Shown: piece after piece, positions 22,801-35,077 of the stretch
Layout: each line of letters begins with the position of its first letter
Position numbering within the stretch: the first letter of the stretch is position 1
Assembly: GCA_905182995.1 (NCBI GenBank)
Contig: CAJJDP010000052.1
Location: forward strand, 113,680-156,660
From: Paramecium octaurelia
Lineage: Eukaryota > Ciliophora > Oligohymenophorea > Peniculida > Parameciidae
DNA: 42,981 nt
Direction: 5' to 3'
Notes under the pieces: model-generated
What the model was told of the DNA's origin: nothing
What the model saw: the letters and a program-made list of their open reading frames with translations, nothing else
The model's database searches: none
Program-made: the position numbers and the translations under genes

Positions 22801-25800
22801 AATCTATTGGATCACTATAAACACATATTTATAACTGATCTGTTGAGTCAATGAAAATATGACCAGATAATAGAAGATGAATGCGTACATCCTGTTTTCC
22901 TGGTCATACACATCTACGCTTATTATGAATAATCTATAAATGGTTTACAGGAATCCAAAATAGATTATCAACTTCTTGTAACTAGGATAACAAGATTGAT
23001 TAATTAGAAACACCTAGCAGAAAGTCATAAATAGCATAATTGAAAATAGAGCTGTGTTTATCTTTTAAAATCTCAATCCATAATGTATCAATAAAAATAT
23101 GTCCAAACCGAAGAAATAACTCAAGTTTGTAATTATCCCAATGAATTTCCATTTCGATATGTACATCTGGATGAATTCCAAATTATAAACCTGCTCTTCA
23201 AAATTCAATGTGTAATTGTTTAACTAAATTAACTGATTCTTGTTGTCTCCCAATATCTACTTAACAGATAGATCTATCTCTGAATCCTAAAAGACCTTCT
23301 TTATCAAATATTAGATATTCTTCACACTCTACAATTCCTTTGTGATGATTTCCAAAATCAAATTAAAATCAATATCTTGCTGAGATCTCTCCAAGAAGTT
23401 CTTATACAAATATATGCTAAATTGTCCAAATAAATTCATAACTGCCTTTAACCCCAATAAACTCAGAAAAGACATTATAGTTGTAGGTTGTATTAATAAC
23501 TCCTTTAATAACACATAATCCAAACTTATCATCTCTATTGTAATATGCAATAGTATCAATAGTAAAGTGCTCAAAGACAAGAATAGTCTCAAATAGATTT
23601 CCTTTGACAAAAATGCCAACTTTAACACATGAATTATCAAGATAAAACTAAAGAATATGGCAATCTCCTCTCTCGTGTTATAGAGTTCAATCTAAACGTT
23701 ATTCATGTAGCACGTATATCTAACTATTGTCAGTAGAAATACATCCATTATTGTTTCTAACAATAATTCTACTATGTGATTATTCTTCAAGTCGAGGGAT
23801 TTCTACTTTATTGTATTTATCTTCACTGTCAAGTATTCTTATTCGACAAATATTGTCTTAATTGAATATATCAATAGTATTGCAGGCACCAGTATTTGCA
23901 ATATTAGCAATCTATCTTTAAATAGTAATTAGCCATTATAATCAGGAAAACAATATAATGTCATTTGCAATAAAGCAAAACATAGGTTCCATTGAATACA
24001 CATCCGTTAAGTTGCATCCTTAATTTAAAAGAGTTGAAACCCAGTCTTAATAACTAGATTATCAAACAATTCTAATTCATCTATATTTATCGAATATTGG
24101 TTGATAAAACCCATCACATCTGATTCAATCTCCTCATGTCTTTAATAAGAGAAATTACTCATCCTTACCAATCCGTGTGATCCTGCACTATAATTAACAC
24201 ATAACGATGAGTAATATTCACTATCATATTTAGTTACAAAATTCAATAGTTTCTGTTTCAAGTTGTTGTTCATGTTATAGACTATAATGATTTTATTAAA
24301 ATGAATTATAAACCCAAAATGATTAGTCAAATATTTATCATTTAATATTAAATCCAACACATTTCCATCTATAATTAGAGCATTGTTATTGATCTTAATT
24401 CTATCATTTTAAATTTAAGCATTTCTTCGATTTGTTAAAGTAGAACTCTTCTTTGGATCCTCTTGATTAAGACTACTGATAATTTATCTAATCTGATAGA
24501 GAATATCATCTCTAGATGAAGACTAGAAATTATAAGTAATAGTTTCATTGTGCAAGACACTATTCTTGATACAAAATGGTAGAACCAATTCATATGGTTT
24601 TTCCGATTAAATAACTATCCTAGATCGGTTAGTGATAAAAGATTCCTTAATTAAGTCCTGATTATCATTTTAACTAATTCCAAAAAGGCCAATAATGTCA
24701 TACTAATTTTCAGATATTAATTCGATTAATTAAATAGTTTTATCGTAGTCATTTATGATCAAACTCTTTGATTCCTGGAGATCTTGTTCTTTAATTGACA
24801 TCTTCAAAAAGCAAATAATTATATCTCCTCTATTGATTAGATATTGAATTTATTTCTATAAGGATGCTTTCTTGACTAAATCGAATTTCTCATATCCAGG
24901 TATATCTGAAATAGTTACAATGCAAAATCTACACAATAATACCAATTAATTTGATTCTTTAAGTTAAAAATTGTTATCCTAGATCATCATAGCTATAAAT
25001 CTGGATGGGATCTTAAACATCTTATTATTTTTTGTTTCATCATAATCTATGAATCCTTGATGATATAATCTATAATGAATTATATAAGGAATTTCTAAGT
25101 CATTAATTTTCAACACATAACAGAGTTACTCTTGTCTATTAAATCCATAAGTCTTATATGAAATTTTAAATAATTTGCTTAATTTTAATAAGGCTTCATC
25201 CTCAGCTAGAAAGTATTAGTCAATATTGAATTTAGGTTTCTTAATTCTTTCCCTTTCTGAGAAACCTAATTTAGAATTTTTCTAGGATGATCTGTTTTCT
25301 TCTCCAGCAGTCATCAATTCACTTCTTGTTAGATGACATAAAGAGATGACAGAAAACAACTCAAAATATTAAAAAGGTTAGTTTAGTCCTAGTTCAACAA
25401 GTGTGTTTTCTCTGTAAATTTGTATTTATTTAACCTGTTCTTCTTCAGGTTCCTGACTAACTTAACTATGTTATTATTGATTGAGAAGATTCCCAGCTAA
25501 AGTAGATGAGATGAATCCTCCTCCATCCATACTGTGAAAGATTTCTAATGAGGGTCTGGCACTGTTTGGATTATTGAGTACTGGAGAATGAAGAGTTTAA
25601 GTGTTCTATTTAAAGAATGGTCTCTTGTTTTATCCAATCTCTTTACTAATGATGACATTGTATTATTGATGCGAATTTATGCTTAATTTCTGAGGAGGCA
25701 CATTAGGACTGATGGTTTCAATCTTCTCTTATAAAATTTCAATGTTTTCATCATTCACTTACTTAGTTAAATTGTAGTAAAACTGTGTTTTTTTAAAAGA

Positions 25801-27433
25801 CTAATTTATGACTAAATCTGGAATCAGAGTTTAATCTATTTGATAAATATTATCTCCATGACATAAGGCTTCGATTTTGGCATCAGACAATATCTGAATG
25901 TTCAGAAACACATGAGTAGTGTCCATGATTTGAGTCATATTGACTGGATAGTTGATACTCTATTGTTTCGAATTTTACTTATTTTCCAATATCAATTCCT
26001 TGCAGTCTTTGGATTGTTATTGTTGTGATCGATTTTCATTGATAATTAGGAATACATCAAACAGATGTAGAAACAGATTTAAATAAGAGGGTACGACAGC
26101 CAGGAATTGTTAATAGCAACGTAAAATAATACGGCTGAATGATAAATGAGATTAGTATCCATAATATTAAATCAATGATGCAATGATGGGCATGATAATA
26201 TATAGGAAGAGTTACAATATGCGTAGATTCTTGTATCTATTCTTATTTCGTTATTGTTTTTTTACTGATTGAACATTTCTACTATATAGAGATTGTCCTC
26301 CGACATTGATTAGGATTCCAAATACCCACTCGCTGAACTGAAGAGCCTATCCAAAATACAGAATATTTTCAGTCATAATGGGTTCTCCTTTGGGATCTTT
26401 GGATAACTTTATGTGACCCTCAAATTATTCAAAATTATAGTTATTATTGAATGTCAGTTTACCCTTTAAAATCCTTCTTAGATAATTCAAATCTCCTTTG
26501 TTAGGTGCATTCAATTCTACTTTTGTGGTCTTCATCGGCTCTTTGCGTTGAAGAAAAGCCTACTTGAAATAGCTTTTTGAATAAAAGTATCCATGTCTAT
26601 CACTCATGTCCAATATGACTAAGTCTCCTGGACATTATTGATTCCGACTAAGGAGAATGAAGTCTCCTCTTTTTAAATTGCTGTAAAATACATCCTCTAC
26701 ATTTGAAGCTGGTAGAACATCAGGTACATTTGATTATGAGTCAAGTTATTAAATACTTCTTATTGATGATGAACGAGCCTGTCTAATGTAATTCTAGGTG
26801 TCATTATAAACCATGTCTTCTCGTTTAAATCCTTTTAATCTAGTGTAAGCAATTCGTGTTTGTTGCAAAATAGATTGCCAACTTTACTTTTGCTCTAAAA
26901 ATAATTATATTGCTCTAATCGTTGCTTCAATCAGAAAAGGCAATAAGTACACTATAAACAAAATGAGTCTATTTGTAAATTGTTCAATAATTACGACGAT
27001 ATAATATCCTCCTAGTCGTCCTCCTAAACTATTCCCACTAAAATCAGAATAAAACTAATAAGAAGAAACAGATCATTAATATAGTCTCCAAACATAGTGT
27101 TCAATAACTCCAGAATTTTCTAATCAATCATTCAAATTATTTACTTCCTTCAAGCATCCAGTCATATACTCATATAACCACTACTTCCTTCTTACTTCGT
27201 CCTCGTAACTCTGTCCATATTCAAAAGTAAGCTACCGATACTTTTAATTTTATACATCAATTAGACTTTTTTATTTTTCCATTTCCTAATATATTTTATG
27301 AATTTCTTAAACCAATTCATACTATTCCTCCCCGTCTCTCAGAATTATAACCCAAAAATCCCGATATCTACTAAAGACCTCACAATTTAGAATTGCCAAG
27401 CCACTCCAATGGTTTCAGTAGTTTGATACTCAT
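19810..27433 (-). CDS. Guanylyl cyclase with P4-ATPase-like N terminus
   Basis: About 2,508 residues; one exon of 6,944 nt (20080-27023) plus a 24-nt intron at 20056-20079 and short 5' exons (introns 27024-27055, 27120-27144, 27368-27383). The N-terminal ~1,000 residues follow P4-ATPase layout: membrane pair, GDFILL...CPGDLVILD actuator part, second membrane pair, the phosphorylation site and N domain (SVISLCHLTRS). The signatures are degenerate: MDTTHVF replaces DKTGTLT near residue 480, and FGISQNDNQD replaces GDGxND near 892. Then come many membrane helices and two cyclase domains. The first (about 1620-1780) has KIETVGKTYMAC, whose Glu selects GTP, and SLIGDTVNTTSRL with the Asn/Arg pair. 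The second (about 2325-2500) has ILFADIAGFT and LYTIGDCYVV with both metal Asp. This is swapped relative to mammalian adenylyl cyclase. The start and the 16-nt first intron are uncertain. Confidence 0.95.
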
Positions 27434-27882
27434 GCTCAATTAAGCTACAAATACAGATTTTAATCCTTTCTTAAATAAGACATTTAATACTCAATACAAT
27501 TCTTATTGTAAATAGAGCCTATCAAAACACTTTAGTTATATTCGTCCTTAATATGGTTAGAAATGAGAAATGAATTAATTGGTTTACACTTAGAAATTTC
27601 AAGTTTATTAATTCAAGAACATATATACATTTACTTAATTTTAAAAAGAAAATCCTATTCTCATTCTATCCACTAATTTTTATCATTATATGTTATTATT
27701 TCAAATTACACATCAATAGCAACTATTAGAAACTCTTATTTTATTTATTCATAACTCTCTATTTGCTAATCTATTGTTATTTTTTATTATTATTTTCAAA
27801 TTGAAATATTTTTGTATGTTTTATTATTTTAATATTTGATAGTATTATTTTAAATTCAAAGAATTTTATTATTTTTGCTATC
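27434..27882. other. Divergent intergenic region
   Basis: Lies between the starts of the guanylyl cyclase (minus) and the HMG-like gene (plus), so it should hold both promoters. Very AT-rich, with a polypyrimidine-like stretch of T and A at 27760-27870. A short minus-strand frame near 27510-27440 (MSYLRKDQNLYLQLN) is open but unlinked. Confidence 0.5.
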
Positions 27883-28776
27883 ATGAACAATGAAACAGGA
27901 AAACCAAATCCAATCAGATTGGTAAACATTGAATATCATTAGTTAAGTCCACTCAGCTTTTATATTTTATGGATTACAAGATTCATTAATATAGTGCTGA
28001 AGAATTGTATGAAAACAGAGTCCGTTTATTTGAGTAATTAATGACCGAATGGAATAATATGAGTGCAACAGACCAAGAAAAATTTAGTTTAAAAGTGAGA
28101 TTCCCAAATGGAGGCGAAAAATCAAAATACCGCAAAGACGAATCCTCTTCGGAAACAATGTATGAAACAGCAGATGAAAAACCCACAAAAGTAGCATAAC
28201 CTATAATAGAAGAAAAGAGTGAAAGTAAGGAAAAATCTGAAGAAAAAAAATCATAAGAAGTAATCAAAGAAGAATGTATATATAAAAAATTATGTTACTT
28301 TAGAAAATAACAAGCATGTCGCATCAAATAAGGAGATAAAATAGGAGTTATAAATCTCTTATGAGGTAATTTCTGAAAAAGAAGGTAATTCTTAACAACC
28401 CCTGAAAAGTCAAACATCCATCAATTAACAAATAACTTAAGAAAAAGAAATTGATGAAAATGAGGAGAGTATGATTCAAGAGGATTCAAGAGAAAATAAA
28501 AAAAAGGTGGACGATTTATCCTAAGAAAATCAAGTTGAAGAACAACCTGGTCTAAAAAGAGGGAAAAGAATTAGCAAAGGTTAGAGACGCTCTCAAAGGG
28601 GTAACAATGATACCAAGAAACAAAAGGTTGGCTAAATTTAAAAAAGAGCATTAAGCATTTCAAAATAAAAATAGTTAGATTCACAATAAAGTGAAAAATA
28701 ATTCTCGGTAGTTGATACACTTACTTTGAAGTAGCTGAAAGATTAAATTAAGAATTTATTTAAATAAATTGAATGA
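27883..28776 (+). CDS. HMG-like/nuclear charged protein
   Basis: A 279-residue protein; introns at 27922-27947 and 28276-28303, exons sum to 280 codons. Residues 14 to 70 (YFMDYKIHQYSAEELYENRV...EWNNMSATDQEKF) have the spacing of an HMG-box-like helix bundle, with aromatics at the N side and a WNNMS...K motif, but the match is weak. The rest is a low-complexity mix of Glu, Lys, Ser and Gln, then a strongly basic patch (KRGKRISKGQRRSQRG, KKQK) that looks like a nuclear localisation signal. Likely chromatin or nucleic-acid associated by inference only. Confidence 0.65.
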
Positions 28777-28822
28777 AGTTAATAATCATATGTTTATATA
28801 ATTAAAAATACATAATTATAAA

Positions 28823-31800
28823 TCATTCTTTTGATAGTTGGGAATGGGCAGATTTTCGAATTCTGATTTTTGTATAGCTCTAACTTGTTGCTGGAGTTGA
28901 ATTATTAATTTATCTCGAATCTACACTATAAAAACTATTTGCATGGTTGTGAGTTATAATTTTATATTGCTATTTAAGGTAATTCCATGAATCAAGACTT
29001 TATATTATTCTATAACATTCTTTTGAAGATTGTTTATTGATAAATTTGGATATCAAATTGCAGATTGACTTTATAAATTCATTTAAATAATTAAATTTCT
29101 TATTTTACACTTAATTTGATTGTGTCAGTTCTGCCAATTATTTAACCACACTTAATAAATTTAATTTCATAAATATTGTATGGATGTTGAATTCTGATCC
29201 AAATTCCAAATTTAATTTCAGCAGTTTCGTAAATATCCCTTAAAAGGTTTGATTGGGTCGAATGGGGAAACACTATTTGCAGATTTCGATCAGACAACTC
29301 CAAGTGGTAGCAGTTATCCTATTTAGTAATTGCGTTTGTCCTCTACTCATCCCATAATCAATTAATAGATAGAGTGTTTCACAAAGTAAGGTTTTGCTGA
29401 TGTCCAATTCAATAATTTAAGTTGTGGAGGTTTTCCATGACAAAGAGTTGATGATCACTTTACACAGATAATCGATATAGGTTTAGCCATTATCTTAAAA
29501 GTTCATATATTCAGGCTTCTTCTTGATAATAAGATTGACTAGTTATCCACAAATGACGGAACTATTTTCTTTTACATATGGAGTTAGCTTAATCTTAAAC
29601 AAGTATATCTTGATCATAATAATCAATTATTACCTTCATTAGATTGTCAAAGACTTTGCAATTTTCATCCAGCAAGATGATCCCCAACAATTATTATCTG
29701 CTTTCCAAATTGTGAGTCTTAGAAAACAACTTATGATCTCCTAATATCAATTACTAAATTATTATTGACAAAAACTAAAGTAAGTTATAACAAAAGGGTT
29801 CATCCTTCATCAAACTAATAAATTAATATTATTTTGAGTATACCTCTCTATTTGATATTAATCTTATTTTTATTCGTGGTCCCATTTGCCAAGTGTGACA
29901 TCTTTCAGTGACAAAGGGTACAATTAGAATGACATATTTCTTGAATGTTTTTTCTGTATGTTTTTATGACTATCCTTAATAAATGAAACTGATTTTTAGT
30001 CATATTTTGTATTGCTCTCCTTGGTTTCAACTCTTAATTCCAAAGGATTAGGATTGTAGTTATAAGGAACAAATGGATCCTTCACTGAATCTTATTCATC
30101 TAAATCAAACATTACTGAAGCACTCCTTAACACTATTAGCTTCTCTCTTGTAGCTCTTGATTATCTCTTTTTATGAGGTTCGTTGATGATTTCTGCATTC
30201 TAAATAGCTACTCTGATAACATCCATCATAGATGCTGGTTTTTCATTGCTTGGGGGTAAGATCTTATTTGAAACTTTGTTGAAAAAAGACAATTATTTGA
30301 TGGTCTTCTTTTAGACGAATGGCTTAAGTTAATCTATGTCCCATTTTAAGTGTATCTTTTCTTCAACAGTAAAATTAAAATTATTTTCGTTTTACTAATA
30401 GACTTTTTCTTTCAGATGGAAATCTGGATGTAGAGTGAAGGCATCGAGCATATTGTTGTTCCTAAAGTTTTATGAGCATTTAAATAGCAAGTCCTATTTA
30501 CTTTTTGGGTTCAATAGTAAATTAACAATATCTTCAAACAGTTTAGCTGCCTTAAAATAGGACCAAACTTAATCATACAATTTTTATTGATGCTCTGTAA
30601 CAAAATGGCCCAGAGAATTAATTTATAAGAAGAGATTAATGAGAAATGTAGAGGATTGCTCATAATTGATGTAGTACAAAAAAGCATAAGGGATATTATA
30701 ATGTAAACAGAAGTAAATTGAAATGTCTTATTCTTTTTCTAAATAAAATATCATTAATTATGTTAAATGATTGAAATTACAATTTTTTAAATGATCCTCA
30801 TTTATGCATTCAGCCAAATAAGAAACTAAAAATCAATAAATATAGTCATACAAGCAATTTGTAAATAAGCTGGGTTTACCTTTGCGATAATTTAATGGTT
30901 CTCTTCGTCAGTTAAACTCTGTAATGATCTAATTGATCTGATGTGATAAATGTGAGCAGGTGATTGCAAGGAATAACAATCCTTAAGATTGGGTATGTCT
31001 TTTAAACTGATTTTATGATCGAATTCAACCTTCATCCACTAAGATAGTTTAATATTGTACACAATTAGCAGGGTCATATTTCAATGGACAATAGATAAAC
31101 AAGAGCATTATCTCAATGTTTTCTTTCAATTTGAACATGTTCTATGAATTTATTACACTGCTGGCAATTCTTTTGGAGATCACGGGAATAGGATAATTCA
31201 TTTTACTGAGCCACCTCTATAATTCGACTACGATCTGATTTTCCTTTCGAATTGAGTTCGATTTAGTAGGACTGTCGCATTCAGTTGGTTCTTCATAGAA
31301 TTAGATCTCAACATTTCTTGGAGTTCTCATTGCAATTATTTCTTCGACTTCATGGAAAATTAAGGGATTGATTTCATGTATTAGAGGCCATTTATGCACG
31401 ATCTGTTGGAGACTCGTATAGAGTTCGATGGTAACCTTCTAATCGTGGATATTTCCTAAGATGGTTTTGTAAGCCTAAGCAATTTATTCTGCAACTGACT
31501 AACCTTCTTTGGAATCATTTTTAGGGATTTGTTTGATAAAGAATTGTAGTTAGGTTATACACTCTTTATAGATGTTTGGAAGTTGGCTTTTGATCACGTC
31601 TGACAAGAGGTAAGTATCTTGAGAAAATACCAATGTACAAGCATTTAAGAACTAAATTTAAAACTACGTGATTGGTGCAAACCTCTCAATTATTAACTCC
31701 AAGAGCATTTTAATATTTTAACCGAACATTGATTAGAGCATCAACATATAAAAAAAGAGATTCTCTTGTTTAAGCAATAGATGCCACATCGATTGAAAAG

Positions 31801-31931
31801 GCAGCAATTATGCAATCTGTTTGCATGCTTTAGACATAAATGAAAATCGAATTTACTCAATATTTGTGTTCACCTATGTTGGTATGAATAAATACAGCTT
31901 CTTTTAAATATTCTGCACACTTTAATTGCAT
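28823..31931 (-). CDS. Large unknown helical protein
   Basis: An open coding path of roughly 970 residues starting MQLKCAEYLKEAVFIH and ending KSAHSQLSKE. Secure introns are 31039-31060 (22 nt) and 29609-29633 (25 nt); at least three further junctions (near 31830-31880, 30720-30780 and 29770-29810) are needed but I could not fix their exact ends. The protein consists of many amphipathic helices (QFLNACTLVFSQDTYLLSDV, KTILGNIHDQKVTIELYTSL, EFIKSICNLISKFINKQ), like HEAT/armadillo-type scaffolds. A central part is basic and Ser-rich (KKRQSRATREKLIVLRS). I see no catalytic motif and no membrane segment. Its start is 77 bp from the divergent TTLL gene. Confidence 0.6.
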
Positions 31932-32008
31932 TGGATGATGAAAGTCTATTTTTATTATAATTTTATTTATTATCACAAAATATGTAATAAACATAGAGAG
32001 GTCGTAAA
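31932..32008. promoter_or_regulatory. Compact divergent promoter region
   Basis: Only 77 bp separates the two outward-facing ATGs of the large unknown protein (minus) and the TTLL gene (plus). The sequence is AT-rich. No defined element can be named; the call rests on position alone. Confidence 0.3.
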
Positions 32009-33434
32009 ATGAAAAAGAGTCAGAGTTCTAAGAAAATCAGGGCTTAAACTGAGGATATTAAGAAGAAATCTTTAAATAAGAAGACGGTTTGTGTGAGACA
32101 ATTTTACGTAGGTCCTGGGAACAATGGCAAATTGATCGCAAATTATTTATCATAACTTCAGTACACTTATTGCATAAATCAATATTTAGAGGTTGGAAAT
32201 AATTGGATCAAGAGATAAGTAAGACTAATAACGATTTCTATTTAAAATGGGTGTAAACCAATTCTGAAATTTAATTTTAATTGTTCAAAGAAGGGCAATA
32301 AATAATCAACCATTTACCGAATCATATGATTCTGACATCCAAATAGTTAATAATTTAAACTATGAAGGAATACGAAAGATCAAAATAATGTATAGATACA
32401 ATATTTAAATAAGAATTGCAATTTAGTTCAAGTCATTTTTTCCCTGAAACCTACAGAATCGACTTGACTTCAGAACAATTGAGTCTTGAAGAAGACTAAT
32501 TCCTGAAGACAGATAATTCGGCTGTTTGGATAATTAAACCAACATATTTTAATTGTGGACGAGGTATCAAGCTCTGTTCTAATGCTAAAAAACTGAAATA
32601 GGAATTTTTAAAGTAGAGTTTATATGATTTAGATTAAAATAAATTTCAAATTAAATAAAAGCTTAAAAAGGATTTTTATAAAATGGGATTTTCACTCCCA
32701 ATTTGAGAAAGTGTATTGTTCAAAGATATATTGAGAATCCATTGCTTTTGGAAGGCAGAAAGTTTGACATTCGATGTTATGTTTTGATTGCCACTACTCG
32801 ACCGTTATTTGTACTATTTCAACATGGCTATCTACGATTATCGGTTGATAAATATAACGTTGAAGATATGGATGATGAAAAAAATAGATATAAACATTTA
32901 ACCAATGCTGCTATTTAAAAGAAGCATCCCTCTTTCAATCAATCAAAGGAATCAACTATTTGGTCTATGCAACAATTCGAAGTAAAGGATTTTATTAAGA
33001 TCCCTAGTAATATTTAAAAGACAAAAAGAATGTTACTTAAGAAAGGATTGAATTAATATATTTATAAATGAAAAAGATCTTTGCCCATATCATTAGATGT
33101 TCAAGTGATAAATTTGAAAAACGATTAGGAACTTTTGAGTTAATGGGTTGTGATATAATGATTGATACTAATTTAAAAGTTTACTTAATTGAGATGAACA
33201 CCAATCCTGCATTATTCCTCGGTATTAATATGATATCATGTAGATACTACTACCTAAGCTGCAGTTATTCCCCCAGTGATACATTAAACACTTGATTTAG
33301 TTATCTATTTAAACGAAGAAAGAAACAAACCGATTGAAAAGAACTTATAAAATTAAAGTAAATTAAAATTAGGAAATTGGGAAGTAATTCATAATGAAGT
33401 TACTAATTACAATTTAGTTACCCAATTGAATTGA
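32009..33434 (+). CDS. Tubulin-tyrosine-ligase-like enzyme (TTLL)
   Basis: A 442-residue enzyme in five exons (introns 32161-32189, 32613-32632, 32982-33007 and 33222-33243; exons sum to 443 codons). TTL-family ATP-grasp motifs appear in order: AVWIIKPTYFNCGRGIKL, CIVQRYIENPLLLEGRKFDI followed by RCYVLI, YKHLTNAAIQKK, TIWSMQQFE, and the metal/ATP site FELMGCDIMIDTNLKVYLIE then MNTNPAL. The family adds Glu, Gly or Tyr to tubulin tails in axonemes and basal bodies; which activity applies here cannot be told from these motifs. A basic N-terminal 30 residues (MKKSQSSKKIR) precedes the domain. The stop is only 37 bp from that of the convergent coiled-coil gene. Confidence 0.94.
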
Positions 33435-33471
33435 ATCTTACATATTAATAAAATAATACATAATTTAAATT

Positions 33472-35029
33472 TCAATTTTTAATTATTTTATCAATTAATC
33501 CCTTTGTTTTTTCAGTGAAATTATTAGATATAGATATTATTTCTCTTTCATTTTTCTTAACAAGGGATGTTTTTAATATTGCTATAATGATAAAACTAGT
33601 ATAAATTACGTTAACTTGTTATGTGCTTAAATTTAAAGGTTTTGAAATGATTGAACTTTTTATTTGCTTCATCTGCATCCATTTTCCATTTTTCATTTAA
33701 TTTAAGTGATGAAGATATTGAAAATTAATTATTGAAGGTAATTGAATACAATTAATCGAAAAATTCTTCGCTTTCTATATATTTTCTCAACAATTAACTA
33801 AAGCTTAAATTTATAATTATTACATTTTATCAGTATGAGTAAATTGTGAAAAATTAGTGTCTCCATCATGATTAAATGGATCCAAATATCTATGGTTCAA
33901 TACCTATTTTTGTAAGCATTAACGAGAATGAACTTCTTTCTTCTTCTCAGCAACGCATTCCAATAATATTTATTCAAGCTCTCCTCTTTAACAATTCTAT
34001 TATGATAGTTCTACTTTCAATTACTAAGTCAATTATTTTTCTTTCTGCAACTGCTACTTCAAATCTTAGATTACATTACTTTTATTGATTTCTTCAATCT
34101 AATATTATGCAATTAATACCTATTACATGTCTTGATTTTATCTACTTTACTATTAAGATGATAAATCTCTCTTATAAAAATCATGTAATGAAGAACCTTA
34201 ATCCTAGAATTTTGTGGATAATTGAGTCTTTAAAGTTTTCTTCACAGATGAAAACCCCCTTTTTGATCCTTCACCAATTTCATCTTTTGTTGAACTCACG
34301 TGAGTGCCATCCTAAGTCATAGGTCTCATGTCTGGTCTAATTTCAAGTATCTTCTTCATATTATTTCTTTGTCCAACATCTCCAACTTGACTTACCTTTG
34401 TTCCTCCTTTCTGTTCCTCACTCTTTTGTTTATACAAATACAATAACTCATATTTTAATGCTTTATTTTCCTTTTTTGAATCTATTTAATTATTCCCAAC
34501 TTATACCTATCACAAAACCTTCATAATATTGCTTTTCTTCTTATGTAATTTTCAATTTAAACTTGAGTTCTTCAATAGTTCTTAATTATTCCTAACATAA
34601 TTTGTCCAATCTTAGGGCTTCTTCCTTAAAATAATCTCTCTCTTCCTCCAGAATTCTCTTTTTCTCATCTGCCTTCTACCTCAGAGCCTCCTCGTCTATT
34701 TTTCTCTTCATATTCTTTAACTCCTTCTGCACGTCCGTCATTTATTCCCTATAAGCAATCATAAAGTCATCCTCTTAAGATTTGATAATCTTATCAATCT
34801 TCCCTTATAAATTCTCCCTATTCCATCATTACTTTTACATCAAGAATATCTTATAATTTATTATAATCTCTATCGATTTCCTTCCCGTATTTTATATTGT
34901 CTTCCAAAAACACCTTCTTTTTTTAAGGCATAAATGAGGTCTGAGTCAACAAGATATTATCGAATCCATCCATGACAGATTTTGGTATTTCTAAGATGAA
35001 AAGTAAAACTTACAATTAGGAGGTTCCAT
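33472..35029 (-). CDS. Coiled-coil protein, 474 residues
   Basis: Six exons with introns at 34991-35013, 34814-34838, 34482-34506, 33798-33823 and 33582-33615; every junction phase fits and the total is 475 codons. Residues about 60-150 form a strong charged coiled coil (EQMTDVQKELKNMKRKIDEE, EERDYFKEEALRLDKL). A middle region is Ser/Gln/Asp-rich, a second coil follows (EINKSNVIQDLKQQLQKEKQ), then LDPFNHDGDTNFSQ and a helical C-terminal part. No known family is recognised. It is divergent from the TEDC1-like gene, with 48 bp between the two ATGs, so co-expression is possible. It may be a basal-body or ciliary component, as inference from neighbours only. Confidence 0.8.
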
Positions 35030-35077
35030 TAATACTAAATAATTATTAATAATTTTTAATTAAATACATAAAAATAT

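Noticed and set aside
26900..27100. Separate gene upstream of the cyclase starting at ATG 27095
   Set aside because: Introns of 25 and 32 nt join the upstream coding segment to the cyclase with correct phase, so one gene is more likely.
27986..28267. A 93-codon minus-strand Ser/Phe-rich frame
   Set aside because: Reverse shadow of the Glu/Lys-rich HMG-like protein gene on the plus strand.
33876..34322. Two plus-strand open frames of about 70 codons
   Set aside because: They lie antisense to exon 4 of the coiled-coil gene (minus), whose six exons fit exactly; composition is that of a reversed coiled coil.
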